64,000 nt of DNA, taken from positions 1-64,000 of the forward strand of contig CAWUJM010000002.1 of the NCBI GenBank assembly GCA_963922685.1. The letters run 5' to 3'. The position numbers were made by a program, and so were the translations under genes. Origin of the DNA: JAHDBG01 sp963922685 (GTDB taxonomy: Bacteria > Pseudomonadota > Gammaproteobacteria > Chromatiales > Chromatiaceae). Shown piece after piece: positions 24,880-33,425 of this stretch (positions within the stretch are counted from its first letter, which is position 1; each line of letters opens with the position of its first letter). A model generated the notes under the pieces. It searched no databases. It was not told the origin of the DNA and was given only the letters and a program-made list of their open reading frames with translations.

Positions 24880-26325
24880 TCACAGACACAGTTGTTCCTG
24901 CAGGAGCTGGTTGACCTGTTGCGGATTTGCCTTGCCTCTGGATTTTTTCATCACCTGGCCGACAAAAAAGCCGATCATCTTCGGTCTTTTGTCTGCCGCA
25001 GCTGCCTGGTAGTTGGCAACCTGTTGCGGGCTGGCGGCGATCACTTCATCCACCCAGGCTGCCAATGCTCCAGTATCTGTGACCTGTTGCAGCCCGCGTG
25101 CTGCAATCACTGCATCTGCAGATCCTTCGCCCTGCCACATTGCTGCAAACACCTGCTTTGCGATCTTGCCCGAAATGGTCTGATCCTGAACCCGGCATAA
25201 CAGCCTGGCCATATCGTCCGCCGTAACAGGTGTCTCTGCCAGTGTCAGGCCCCCCTTGTTCAGAGCAGCACTGAACTCGCCCAGTACCCAGTTTGCTGCT
25301 AGGGTTGCGTCACCACAGGTTGCGGCTACGGATTCAAAAAAGTCTGCCAGCTCACGCTGGCTGGTCAGGCTGTTTGCGGTATACGCAGACAGGCCGAACG
25401 TTTGCTGGAAGCGCGCGGCACGTGCATCCGGCAGTTCCGGCATATCGGCGGTCGCTGCGGCGATAAAGTCTGCATCTATGCTGACCGGTAACAGATCCGG
25501 GTCGGGGAAATAACGATAATCATTCGCTTCTTCCTTCGAGCGCATACTGCGTGTTTCGTCTCGTTCGGCATCATACAGCCGGGTTTCCTGCACGACACGA
25601 CCACCCGCTTCCAGAATATCAATCTGGCGCTCTGCCTCAAACTGTATCGCCTTATGCAGAAAACGGAACGAGTTCAGATTCTTCAGTTCGGTGCGGGTAC
25701 CCATCTGTGTCTGACCGGTTGGCCGCACGGACACATTCGCATCACACCGGAAGCTGCCTTCCTGCAGATTGCCATCGCAGATGCCGATACAGGTCACAAT
25801 CTGATGTATCTTACGTGCATACGCCACGGCTTCGTCGGCGGAGCGCATATCCGGTTCAGATACAATTTCCAGTAGCGGTGTGCCGGCCCGGTTCAGATCA
25901 ATCCCGCTCATGCCACTGAATGCATCATGCAATGATTTACCCGCATCTTCTTCCAGGTGCGCACGGGTCACACCAACAGACCGGGTCATGCCTTCTACTG
26001 AGATCAGCGTAATAGTACCTCTGCCGACAACCGGTAGTTCATACTGACTGATTTGGTAGCCCTTCGGCAGGTCCGGATAAAAATAATGTTTGCGTGCAAA
26101 GACCGACTGAAGTGCAATCTCAGCACCAATCGCGCAACCGAAGCGCACCGCCATCTGCACCGCAGCCTGATTCAGCACCGGCAACACCCCGGGCATCCCC
26201 AGATCAATCAGGGCTGCCTGGGTATTCGGTGCTGCACCGAAGGTTGTGGCAGAGCCGGAAAAGATCTTGGATCGAGTGGCCAGCTGGGTGTGTATTTCCA
26301 GGCCGATCACAGTTTCCCATGGCAT
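24880..26325 (-). CDS. gatB: GatB, Asp-tRNA(Asn)/Glu-tRNA(Gln) amidotransferase subunit B
   Basis: With GatA and GatC it converts Glu-tRNA(Gln) and/or Asp-tRNA(Asn) to the amidated form. The start at ATG 26325 (MPWETVIGLEIHTQL) is favoured by AAGGTG six bases upstream. Motifs include VIGLEIHTQL, YFYPDLPKGYQISQY, HLEEDAGKS, RAGTPLLEIVSEPD and EANDYRYFPDPDLLP. The C-terminal YqeY-like domain ends with SRGKANPQQVNQLL. 481 residues is normal length. gatC and gatA are not adjacent. Confidence 0.96.
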   Translation of the reverse strand: MPWETVIGLEIHTQLATRSKIFSGSATTFGAAPNTQAALIDLGMPGVLPVLNQAAVQMAVRFGCAIGAEIALQSVFARKHYFYPDLPKGYQISQYELPVVGRGTITLISVEGMTRSVGVTRAHLEEDAGKSLHDAFSGMSGIDLNRAGTPLLEIVSEPDMRSADEAVAYARKIHQIVTCIGICDGNLQEGSFRCDANVSVRPTGQTQMGTRTELKNLNSFRFLHKAIQFEAERQIDILEAGGRVVQETRLYDAERDETRSMRSKEEANDYRYFPDPDLLPVSIDADFIAAATADMPELPDARAARFQQTFGLSAYTANSLTSQRELADFFESVAATCGDATLAANWVLGEFSAALNKGGLTLAETPVTADDMARLLCRVQDQTISGKIAKQVFAAMWQGEGSADAVIAARGLQQVTDTGALAAWVDEVIAASPQQVANYQAAAADKRPKMIGFFVGQVMKKSRGKANPQQVNQLLQEQLCL

Positions 26326-26365
26326 GATGATCACCTTGTGTGATGTCTTTTCCGCTTCGCTTTGA

Positions 26366-26384
26366 TGGGGGTGCGATTCGAACT
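26366..26384 (-). repeat. tRNA 3'-end-like repeat, copy 2
   Basis: The minus strand reads AGTTCGAATCGCACCCCCA, containing a standard T-loop GTTCGAATC. It follows the flavoprotein stop codon by a few bases and matches the copy at 22454-22472. Pairing partners for a T-stem are absent. Confidence 0.45.
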
Positions 26385-26396
26385 TCAGTGTTTTAT

Positions 26397-27944
26397 TCAG
26401 GCAGGAGGGATACCCATCTCAAATTTCAGCAGGTTTTCCGGATCAACCTGAGCCTTGATTTTCTTCAACCGGTCCCAGGATGAGCCGTAATACCACTCAG
26501 TCGGCAGATCGCGATCCGCGAAGTTGATGAAGGCACCGCGACTGTAGTCCTGCAATCCTTCACGTACTTTGCTGACCCAGTTCAGTACCTGAGTTTCATC
26601 TACATCATTCTCCTCAAGCCACCATGCCTGAATCTGCAGCATATATGGACTATCGCGCCAGGGGTATGCAGTGCCTCCATCTGGCGCAATGGTGCCATGC
26701 CCTCCCATGCCGTGCCAGCTGAGGTACATATTCACACCCGGAATCTCAGCTTCACTATCCATGAGTTTTGCTGCCACCTGCACTATGTCATCCAGACAAT
26801 CGGCTTTGGGAATGACTGAGCTGACTTTATGTGGCTCGGGCATTAATATGCAGGTTTGGCTCGGGGACTCTTTTGATCGTGCTCCGGGTTGCAATGCATA
26901 GCTTTGTGCCGGTAAAGGTTTGCCATCACAACCGCATGGTGCCGGCCCGGCATCCAGCATCAGTGCAATACGATGTCCGTCAGGATCGGAAAAATCATGT
27001 GGCGTATATTGACAGAGTTCTGGTTCATGCGGATGAGTGAGCGAGCTGAGTGCATTGATGCATTCTTCCTTCGTGCCATAAAATCGCCCGCCAACGATGA
27101 AAGACGGGTTTTTCTCATCATGTTTGTCACTATCTACCGCTGTCATCCTGGCAAAGGTATTCAGTTTCGGGTTATCTGTGCGTTGACACAGTGCGACCCA
27201 GGATCTGGCCACGTCCGCGCGTGCGCTTTTCCCCCAATGCAGGGTGAATGACGTGTAGCACTGCGGTGGTTGTTCCAGTTCAAACCGGAACCGGGTAATC
27301 ACGCCGAAGTTACCACCACCCCCGCCACGAATCGCCCAGAACAGATCAACCGGATTAACTTCCGGACTCTTAGTACCCTGAGTCCACCCGTCTTTGTCAA
27401 GAGATACGATATCACCGTTGGGCAGTACCATCTCCACTTCGCGCAACTTGTCAGCGGTCAGTCCCAGATAACGGTAACTCATTCCCCAGCCCCCACCCTG
27501 AGTGAGTCCCCCGACACAAACTGTACCGCAGCCTCCGGTAGGCAGCAGTCTGTCATGGTATGCTAATGTATTGACAACCTGTTCCAGTCTTTGTCCACTG
27601 CCCACCCAGGCATGTTGCAGGTTTTCATCCAATTCAACCTTATTGATCTGGTCGAGTGATAGCACCACGCCGCCGTCATTGACACACATCGCCTCGTGAT
27701 GATGCCCACCGGAACGGATAGACAAAGGTACTTTGTGTCCTTTTAACTTTCTGAATCCTTTAAGCCAGAAGCTGACATCTTCACGGTTTCTGCAATGTGC
27801 AATGACACAGGGGCACTTTTCTAACCGTTCGTTATGCACGAGTCGGTCGCAATCGTAGTACGTTAATCCGGGTTGGGTGATGATCATACCCTGACGACGG
27901 GCCTGGTTGACCAGTTCCTGAATAACTGAGTTATTAGTATTCAT
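26397..27944 (-). CDS. Berberine-bridge-type FAD-linked oxidoreductase (bicovalent FAD)
   Basis: The 515-residue protein has an FAD_binding_4 domain and a C-terminal BBE domain (substrate-side segment FINFADRDLPTEWYYG; then LKKIKAQVDPENLLKF). His81 in RSGGHHHE and Cys139 in PTGGCGTVCVGGLTQGGGWG align with the two residues that bind FAD covalently in bicovalent members. A flavin-binding GGGGGNFGVITRF follows. Such enzymes oxidise alcohols, sugars or amines with O2, often in specialised metabolism. There is no signal peptide. It lies 105 nt downstream of the PsiD-like decarboxylase on the same strand with a strong hairpin between them. Substrate unknown. Confidence 0.88.
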   Translation of the reverse strand: MNTNNSVIQELVNQARRQGMIITQPGLTYYDCDRLVHNERLEKCPCVIAHCRNREDVSFWLKGFRKLKGHKVPLSIRSGGHHHEAMCVNDGGVVLSLDQINKVELDENLQHAWVGSGQRLEQVVNTLAYHDRLLPTGGCGTVCVGGLTQGGGWGMSYRYLGLTADKLREVEMVLPNGDIVSLDKDGWTQGTKSPEVNPVDLFWAIRGGGGGNFGVITRFRFELEQPPQCYTSFTLHWGKSARADVARSWVALCQRTDNPKLNTFARMTAVDSDKHDEKNPSFIVGGRFYGTKEECINALSSLTHPHEPELCQYTPHDFSDPDGHRIALMLDAGPAPCGCDGKPLPAQSYALQPGARSKESPSQTCILMPEPHKVSSVIPKADCLDDIVQVAAKLMDSEAEIPGVNMYLSWHGMGGHGTIAPDGGTAYPWRDSPYMLQIQAWWLEENDVDETQVLNWVSKVREGLQDYSRGAFINFADRDLPTEWYYGSSWDRLKKIKAQVDPENLLKFEMGIPPA

Positions 27945-28020
27945 ACAGTGTTTCCTGTTTGATGATTCCCGGAGGGCTGATTTCTCATGGTACGGGTGTC
28001 AATGTGGTGTGTAATGAACG

Positions 28021-28041
28021 CCCCGCCCCTGAGGGGCGGGG
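28021..28041 (-). terminator. Strong GC hairpin after the PsiD-like gene
   Basis: CCCCGCCCC/GGGGCGGGG with loop TGA is a perfect 9-bp stem 9 nt beyond the decarboxylase stop on the minus strand. No T tract follows, so termination may be partial and the downstream flavoprotein gene could still be cotranscribed. Confidence 0.55.
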
Positions 28042-28049
28042 TGATGTAC

Positions 28050-29375
28050 TCAGTTCGCTGTTGCTACCTCTGCTCTGACCCGCAGACAACCCTGACTCGC
28101 CTGGCAGCTTTCAGCAGTTTTACATGGTTGCTGTGTGTTACCTGAATCCTCTTTGGCTGTGAACTCTTTCACCATCCCTTGCTGAAAAACCAGTGCCATA
28201 CTGGAGCCACCGTAGCTGAAGTAGCCGATCTCCTGGCCTTTCTCAACATGATCACCCGGGCGTACATTGATGGTGATTGAGGAGATTTCTGTGATACCGA
28301 TCGGCAGGGCCGCTACCTTACCGATTGACGAATTTTCGATCACAATCAGACCACGTGTATTCACCATGGCCTCGTAACCCTGAGATTTCGTGCCGGCGGA
28401 GAGATCAAATCCTTCGGAGAGCAATTCGCTGAACATGAGACCGGGAATCACACGTGCTTCAAGTACTGTACCGCTGATCGGTGCATGCCAGCGATGATAA
28501 TCTGATCCGGCAAGGAACGATTGCAATACATCCCCACCGATGAAGGATTCAGTGTAGGGGCTGCCGTTGAGCATGTCAGTCAAAGAATAATTCTGCCCCT
28601 TAGTCCAGAATGTGTCGCAGAGCTTGATGTCGCGGGCAATACGATAGACTGTCCCGTCGTTAGCGGAAACGATCACCTTGTCATCGTCTGGACCATCAAG
28701 CGGACGATAAGTATCAAGCTGATACTGGCGATGGAAAAAGTCGTTGAACGACGTAAAGCCCCAGTAAGGTTCATCTTTCTTCTGATAGTTTGCGCTCTGT
28801 TTAAGACACAATGTGCTTTGTGCATCTGTGGTCAACCAGCCATTGGCCTTGTCAGTCAGAACGTTGCGGGAGTCAGACGTGTCAAGATAAGTACACCAGG
28901 TCTGAAGAACAGCGGTCAGCAGGATATTAAACTGCTTGAGTTGAAACAGGGCAGCGCCGGAGGGCATGAACATCATAAACACAAACAAAGACGACATCGG
29001 AAACTGTCGTTGACCGTAGGGAGGTTCGTTGTATGCCGGTGCGCGCTGGATAACATAGTTGATAGCAGCCAGCCATTGGTCAACGGTCTGAAACCCCTGT
29101 CCCTCCTGCAGATAGCCCTGATCTTTAAGATAGGCGCGGTATTCAGCAATCATCTGACTGGCATACTGACGGGCAGTGCTATCGCTGGTGCCGCAATTCA
29201 AATATTGAGCCAGTGACTGTACCGGTGGCTTAAAAGGCTCCGGATTCTGACTGGTGACCTCAATAAGATGCTGTTGCCAGTCGACGATCTGCTGAATCTT
29301 TTCCTGATCGTCCTTGGAAAGCGTGGATTGGCAGGTCTGAGCAGCTACGCGCAGGACAGAAAGGTTCTCAATCAT
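28050..29375 (-). CDS. PsiD-type pyruvoyl decarboxylase (phosphatidylserine decarboxylase superfamily)
   Basis: The 441-residue protein has an N-terminal PSDC-like region (about 50-170), as in fungal PsiD tryptophan decarboxylases and related proteins, followed by a PSD catalytic domain. The autoprocessing triad is intact: Asp240 in SANDG, His294 in DYHRWHAP and Ser391 in YGGSS. Self-cleavage before Ser391 would give the pyruvoyl group; the motif is GGSS in place of LGST. It lacks the hydrophobic N-terminal anchor usual for true Psd, so an amino-acid or other soluble substrate is likely, which is inference. A Cys-rich tail (PCKTAESCQASQGCLRV) follows. The downstream neighbour is an FAD oxidase. 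Confidence 0.82.
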   Translation of the reverse strand: MIENLSVLRVAAQTCQSTLSKDDQEKIQQIVDWQQHLIEVTSQNPEPFKPPVQSLAQYLNCGTSDSTARQYASQMIAEYRAYLKDQGYLQEGQGFQTVDQWLAAINYVIQRAPAYNEPPYGQRQFPMSSLFVFMMFMPSGAALFQLKQFNILLTAVLQTWCTYLDTSDSRNVLTDKANGWLTTDAQSTLCLKQSANYQKKDEPYWGFTSFNDFFHRQYQLDTYRPLDGPDDDKVIVSANDGTVYRIARDIKLCDTFWTKGQNYSLTDMLNGSPYTESFIGGDVLQSFLAGSDYHRWHAPISGTVLEARVIPGLMFSELLSEGFDLSAGTKSQGYEAMVNTRGLIVIENSSIGKVAALPIGITEISSITINVRPGDHVEKGQEIGYFSYGGSSMALVFQQGMVKEFTAKEDSGNTQQPCKTAESCQASQGCLRVRAEVATAN

Positions 29376-29380
29376 GGAAA

Positions 29381-29397
29381 TCTCCGTTAGTTGATAA
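29381..29397 (-). promoter_or_regulatory. Shared leader and ribosome-binding site of the PsiD-like gene
   Basis: The minus strand reads TTATCAACTAACGGAGA, five bases before the ATG. It resembles the leaders at 12755 and 24827, with one extra base before GGAG. Confidence 0.35.
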
Positions 29398-29497
29398 TAT
29401 AGTTCAGGATGATGGAAAGTAATTATTACTGGCTTTCATCCGGTTTCGCGAAACTCCCGATTATACAGGCAGGATGCCTTTCTGTGTTGCAGGTTAT

Positions 29498-30163
29498 TCA
29501 GAAGACAAAGGGCTCAGGCTGCGGTGCCTGCTGTAATGGCACCAGCAACATCTCACACAGGTTCGTCGTCTGTATGGCACCGGAGGCCTGGCGGGTGTAG
29601 TGCTGTGCCTGCATCACCGGCGGTTCACCCACCACACAGAACAGACGACCGCCCGGTGCCAGCCAGGACAGAAATAATTCCGGCAGATCGGGTGTCGAGC
29701 CGGTCACAGCAATCGCATCAAAATGTCGTGGCGGCAGTTCGGCCTGAAAGATATCACCGGTAATCAGTTCAGCCTGATGCTGCGGGTCATAGTCACGTAA
29801 CGCCGCAGCGGCTCGTGTACCCAGTTCAGGCACGATTTCGTAGCTGGTGACCTGACCGCCCAGTGCCAGCAGACAGGCGCACAGAAAGCCGCTGCTGGTA
29901 CCCACTTCCAGCACCTTATCGCCGGGTTGTACCGCCAGGGCCTGTAACAGAATCGCTTCCTGCCTCGGGGTCATCATGCTATGCTGATCATCCAGCGGAA
30001 TGGCGGTGTCGGCAAATGCCAGGTGCCGGTAGGCTTCCGGTACAAACTGTTCGCGTGGCACCTGACCCAGTACCCGCAGCACTGACTCGTCTGTGATATC
30101 ACACGGACGAATCTGTTGTTCTATCATATTAAACCGGGCGGTTGCGGCATAATCAGCGGACAT
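29498..30163 (-). CDS. pcm: Protein-L-isoaspartate O-methyltransferase family protein
   Basis: Pcm methylates isoaspartyl residues in damaged proteins so that they revert to aspartate. The 221-residue product starts ARFNMIEQQIRP, has the family block VPREQFVPEAYRHLAFAD (about 34-51), the MTPRQEAILLQAL segment and SAM motif VLEVGTSSGFLCACLL (about 83-98). In classical Pcm these read ISQPYIVA and VLEIGTGSGYQTA; this one belongs to the divergent proteobacterial branch often found next to tolC. Activity is therefore less certain than family membership. Confidence 0.85.
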   Translation of the reverse strand: MSADYAATARFNMIEQQIRPCDITDESVLRVLGQVPREQFVPEAYRHLAFADTAIPLDDQHSMMTPRQEAILLQALAVQPGDKVLEVGTSSGFLCACLLALGGQVTSYEIVPELGTRAAAALRDYDPQHQAELITGDIFQAELPPRHFDAIAVTGSTPDLPELFLSWLAPGGRLFCVVGEPPVMQAQHYTRQASGAIQTTNLCEMLLVPLQQAPQPEPFVF

Positions 30164-30198
30164 AAAGAACCTCTGGTGAGATCAGTAACGGGTTCGTT

Positions 30199-30513
30199 TC
30201 AGACTGTGCCGATGGTGCTGAAGTAAGGCAGCCAGCACAGCAGCAACAGGGCAAAGGTGCCCAGATCAGAGCATAGTCTGAGCCGGTGCACCGCACAGGC
30301 TGACGTGTCCTGTTCCAGCATGAAGATGCGATTCATCAGCGCATCCAGTAAAAGCACAAAACTCAGCAGCACCACCAGGCTGGGGATCACATAAGCACTG
30401 ATCACGCCCCAGCCAACCGGTTCTGTCTCTGCCAGCCAGACCAGCGGGCAGCAGATGAGTGCGCAGGCGAGTAATAATCCGCGCAATGTGCCTAAACGTG
30501 TCAGAAAGTTCAT
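30199..30513 (-). CDS. Small membrane protein, unknown
   Basis: The 104-residue protein has three predicted transmembrane helices: LRGLLLACALICCPLVWLA, VISAYVIPSLVVLLSFVLLLDAL and LGTFALLLLCWLPYFS. The second is followed by MNRIFMLEQDTS. No family is recognised. It lies 35 nt upstream of pcm on the same strand and may be cotranscribed with it. Confidence 0.5.
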   Translation of the reverse strand: MNFLTRLGTLRGLLLACALICCPLVWLAETEPVGWGVISAYVIPSLVVLLSFVLLLDALMNRIFMLEQDTSACAVHRLRLCSDLGTFALLLLCWLPYFSTIGTV

Positions 30514-30552
30514 TCTGTCAGCCTCTGTATCACCTTAATTCCGGGCAGATGT

Positions 30553-31368
30553 ATGCGTATTGTATCCTTCAACGTCAACAGCATTCGTGCTCGTGTCCAT
30601 CAGTTAGCCGCATTGTGCGCACAGTATGATCCGGACATCATCGGTCTGCAGGAGACCAAGGTGCAGGATGATGAGTTTCCGCAGGATAGTGTGGCAGAAC
30701 TCGGCTACCAGGCCATCTTTCATGGCCAGAAGAGCCATTATGGCGTAGCAATTCTGTCGAAACAAGCCGCCAGTGCCGTGACCACCGGCCTGCCCGGTGA
30801 CGCAGCTGATGCCCAGCGACGCCTGATCCGGGCAGACTTTCCGGGGGGGGCGGGTCGTGCCATCACCGTGATCAATGGTTATTTTCCACAGGGCGAACAC
30901 CGTGGGCACGCGACCAAGTTTCCCCATAAGCGGACATTCTATGCGGGCCTGCACCAGCTATTGTGCGATCAGTATCAGCCTGATGATGCCATTGTGGTGC
31001 TGGGCGATATGAATATCGCCCCGCTGGAGCAGGATATCGGCATCGGCCCGGCGAATGCAAAGCGTTGGCTGCGCGATGGTAAATGCAGCTTTCTGCCGGA
31101 GGAGCGTGAGTGGTTGCAGCGTCTGTGCGACTGGGGACTGCAGGATACCTTCCGTACCCTCCATCCGGAGGTTGAGGATCAGTTCAGCTGGTTTGATTAC
31201 CGTAGTAAAGGCTTTGCGCGCGAACCGAAACGCGGTCTGCGGATTGATCTGGTGCTGGCTACAACCGCATTGAATCGTCATGTCACGGACGCCGGTATTG
31301 CATATGATATCCGCGCGATGGATAAGCCTTCGGATCATGCGCCGGTCTGGGTCGATATTGAGGTTTGA
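30553..31368 (+). CDS. xthA: Exodeoxyribonuclease III
   Basis: ExoIII is the main AP endonuclease and 3' exonuclease of base-excision repair. The 271-residue protein carries the EEP-fold catalytic set: FNVNSIRAR (about 5-13), GLQETKVQDDEFP (about 31-43), GDMNIAPLEQDIG (about 153-165), the SWFDYRSKGFA region and the final SDHAPVWVDIE with the catalytic Asp-His. Length is typical. It is divergent from the small membrane-protein gene with only 39 nt between them. Confidence 0.95.
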   Translation: MRIVSFNVNSIRARVHQLAALCAQYDPDIIGLQETKVQDDEFPQDSVAELGYQAIFHGQKSHYGVAILSKQAASAVTTGLPGDAADAQRRLIRADFPGGAGRAITVINGYFPQGEHRGHATKFPHKRTFYAGLHQLLCDQYQPDDAIVVLGDMNIAPLEQDIGIGPANAKRWLRDGKCSFLPEEREWLQRLCDWGLQDTFRTLHPEVEDQFSWFDYRSKGFAREPKRGLRIDLVLATTALNRHVTDAGIAYDIRAMDKPSDHAPVWVDIEV

Positions 31369-31385
31369 TGATTTCCGGGTATAAT
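31358..31385 (+). promoter_or_regulatory. Sigma-70-type promoter before yadG
   Basis: TTGAGG (31358-31363) and a perfect TATAAT (31380-31385) are 16 nt apart. The -35 element lies within the end of xthA. Transcription would start near 31392, leaving a leader of about 50 nt before yadG. Confidence 0.5.
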
Positions 31386-31444
31386 CCGCCGGTTGTATCG
31401 GGTACTGGCGCTATCTTCAGCGCTATTCATGGCACTGATCATTT

Positions 31445-32365
31445 ATGCATGCCTTACAGATTCGACAATTAAGCAAGCAATACCCCAATGGCCTGCGCGC
31501 GCTGGACCAGATAGATCTGACAATTGAGTCCGGTGACTTTTTTGCGTTGCTCGGGCCGAATGGTGCTGGCAAATCCACGCTGATCGGCATCATCAGCTCA
31601 TTGCTGAATAAATCCGGTGGTTCCGTTGAAATCTTCGGTCATAATCCGGATCAGGCACCGCAGGCGGCGAAGTCTCTGCTGGGCTTAGTGCCACAGGAAT
31701 TTAATTTTAATGTGTTTGAGCCGGTATTAGCGATTGTGGTTAATCAGGCCGGTTATTATGGCATTCCGCGCTGCCGTGCCTTAGCGCGCGCCGAAACGGT
31801 TCTGAAACAACTCCATTTGTGGGACAAACGCCACCAGCAGGCACGCGACCTGTCCGGTGGGATGAAGCGTCGGCTGATGATCGCCCGCGCGCTGGTGCAT
31901 CAGCCCCGTCTGTTGATTCTGGACGAGCCGACAGCCGGCGTGGACATTGAAATCCGGCGTTCCATGTGGGACTTTCTGCGTACGATCAATCAGCAGGGTA
32001 CCACTATTATCTTAACGACACATTATCTGGAAGAAGCAGAAAATCTGTGTCGTCACATTGCGATCATCCATCAGGGGCGGATTGTGGAATGTGCGCCCAT
32101 GGCTGATCTGCTGGGTCAGCTGACGCAGGAAACACTGGTGCTGGATACAGCGTCCACCCTGCACCAGGTGCCTGATCTGGATGGCTTTTCCCTACAGCAG
32201 GTCACTTCACACAGTCTGGAGGTGACAGTAGCGCGGCAGCAGGGGCTCAGTGCCTTATTTGCCGGACTGAAGCAGGCTGGTATTGAAGTGGTCAGCCTGC
32301 GCAACAAGCAGAACCGGCTGGAGCAGTTGATGCTGGATCGGGTGCAACAGCAGGTGGCGGCATGA
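31445..32365 (+). CDS. yadG: ABC transporter ATP-binding protein, YadG-like
   Basis: This is the ATPase of an ABC-2-type exporter. Walker A GPNGAGKST (about 38-46), Q-loop LVPQEFNFNVF, signature DLSGGMKRRLMIARAL (about 137-152), Walker B LLILDEPTAGVD and the switch histidine in LTTHYLEEAE are all intact. 306 residues. The ATGA overlap with the next gene (32362) indicates coupled expression with the permease. The YadGH substrate is not established. Confidence 0.9.
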   Translation: MHALQIRQLSKQYPNGLRALDQIDLTIESGDFFALLGPNGAGKSTLIGIISSLLNKSGGSVEIFGHNPDQAPQAAKSLLGLVPQEFNFNVFEPVLAIVVNQAGYYGIPRCRALARAETVLKQLHLWDKRHQQARDLSGGMKRRLMIARALVHQPRLLILDEPTAGVDIEIRRSMWDFLRTINQQGTTIILTTHYLEEAENLCRHIAIIHQGRIVECAPMADLLGQLTQETLVLDTASTLHQVPDLDGFSLQQVTSHSLEVTVARQQGLSALFAGLKQAGIEVVSLRNKQNRLEQLMLDRVQQQVAA

Positions 32366-33132
32366 GTTCACTGTACCGGATCGGATTTCAGACCATCCTG
32401 TTCAAGGAAATCAGGCGGTTCATGCTGATTGCGGTGCAGACGATTCTGCCGCCCGCCATTACCACGATATTGTATTTCATCATCTTCGGTCAGCTGATCG
32501 GGGAACAGCTGGGTGACATGGCAGGATTCCGCTATGTTGACTTTATCGTGCCTGGCCTGATCCTGATGGCCGTCATCTCCAACAGCTATGCCAATACGGT
32601 CTCCAGTTTTTATGGTAGTAAATTTCAGCGTTATATTGAAGAATTACTGATTTCTCCCCTGCCCAACTGGTTGATTCTGACCGGGTTTGTCGGTGGTGGT
32701 CTGGCGCGCGGTGTCATTGTCGGCGTGGTGGTTACCGGTGTCGCCCTGTTCTTCTCGGATATTCAGATTCATAGTTACAGCGTCACCTTCGCGGTGTTTA
32801 TCCTGACTGCGATTCTGTTTTCTCTGGCTGGCTTTATCAATGCGGTGTATGCGAACACGTTTGATGATATTTCCATCATTCCGACCTTTGTCCTGACGCC
32901 ACTCACCTACCTGGGGGGTGTATTTTATTCTATCAATCTGTTGCCGGCGTTCTGGCAACAGGTATCGCTGGCTAACCCGGTGCTGTATATGGTGAATGCG
33001 TTCCGTTATGGCCTGCTGGGTGTATCCGATATTTCACTGGTTGCTGCTTTCGGTATTATTCTTGCCTTTATCGCCGTATTAGCTGCTTATTCCCTTTATC
33101 TGTTACATAAAGGTGTCGGCATCAAAAGCTGA
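32362..33132 (+). CDS. yadH: ABC-2-type permease, YadH-like
   Basis: The 256-residue membrane protein has six predicted helices and the ABC-2 family signature near its C-terminus (ILTAILFSLAGFINAVYANTFDDISIIPTFVLTPLTYLGGVFYSINLLP; here split by helices, the LTYLGGVFYS portion being most typical). It pairs with the upstream ATPase through a 4-nt overlap to form a half-transporter pair that dimerises in the inner membrane. Substrate unknown. Confidence 0.9.
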   Translation: MSSLYRIGFQTILFKEIRRFMLIAVQTILPPAITTILYFIIFGQLIGEQLGDMAGFRYVDFIVPGLILMAVISNSYANTVSSFYGSKFQRYIEELLISPLPNWLILTGFVGGGLARGVIVGVVVTGVALFFSDIQIHSYSVTFAVFILTAILFSLAGFINAVYANTFDDISIIPTFVLTPLTYLGGVFYSINLLPAFWQQVSLANPVLYMVNAFRYGLLGVSDISLVAAFGIILAFIAVLAAYSLYLLHKGVGIKS

Positions 33133-33166
33133 ATGACACCTCTGAATGCATGTGAGAAACCCCGAT

Positions 33167-33409
33167 ATGTCTGAACTCATTATCGCAGGTTCCGAGCTGA
33201 TGCTGCTGGGCATGGGCATTGTCTTTGTCTTTCTTTCCCTGCTGGTTATCACGTTACGTGGGATGAGTGCCCTCGCCCTCAGGATTGGTGGGGAAGCTGT
33301 CACAACATCAACATTGCCTCCGTCCCGCGAAGTCATCAGCCAGGCGGCTGCGCCTGTTGCGGTGATCAGTGCTGCCGTCGCGCATCATCGTGCCGCCCGG
33401 CGCATCTGA
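33167..33409 (+). CDS. oadG: OadG, gamma subunit of sodium-pumping decarboxylase
   Basis: The small single-span subunit helps assemble oxaloacetate decarboxylase in the membrane. One transmembrane helix (LMLLGMGIVFVFLSLLVITL) follows a short N-terminus, and a basic C-terminus with HHRAARR could carry the zinc-binding function known for OadG. I start at ATG 33167 (MSELIIAGSELM) with GAGAAA upstream; an ATG seven codons earlier has no better support. It lies 16 nt before oadA. Confidence 0.85.
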   Translation: MSELIIAGSELMLLGMGIVFVFLSLLVITLRGMSALALRIGGEAVTTSTLPPSREVISQAAAPVAVISAAVAHHRAARRI

Positions 33410-33425
33410 AGAGGATACCTTACCA

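Noticed and set aside
26353..26396. Possible complete tRNA gene upstream of the flavoprotein stop, because of GTTCGAATC
   Set aside because: No anticodon, D or T stem can be formed around it. It is reported only as a repeat.
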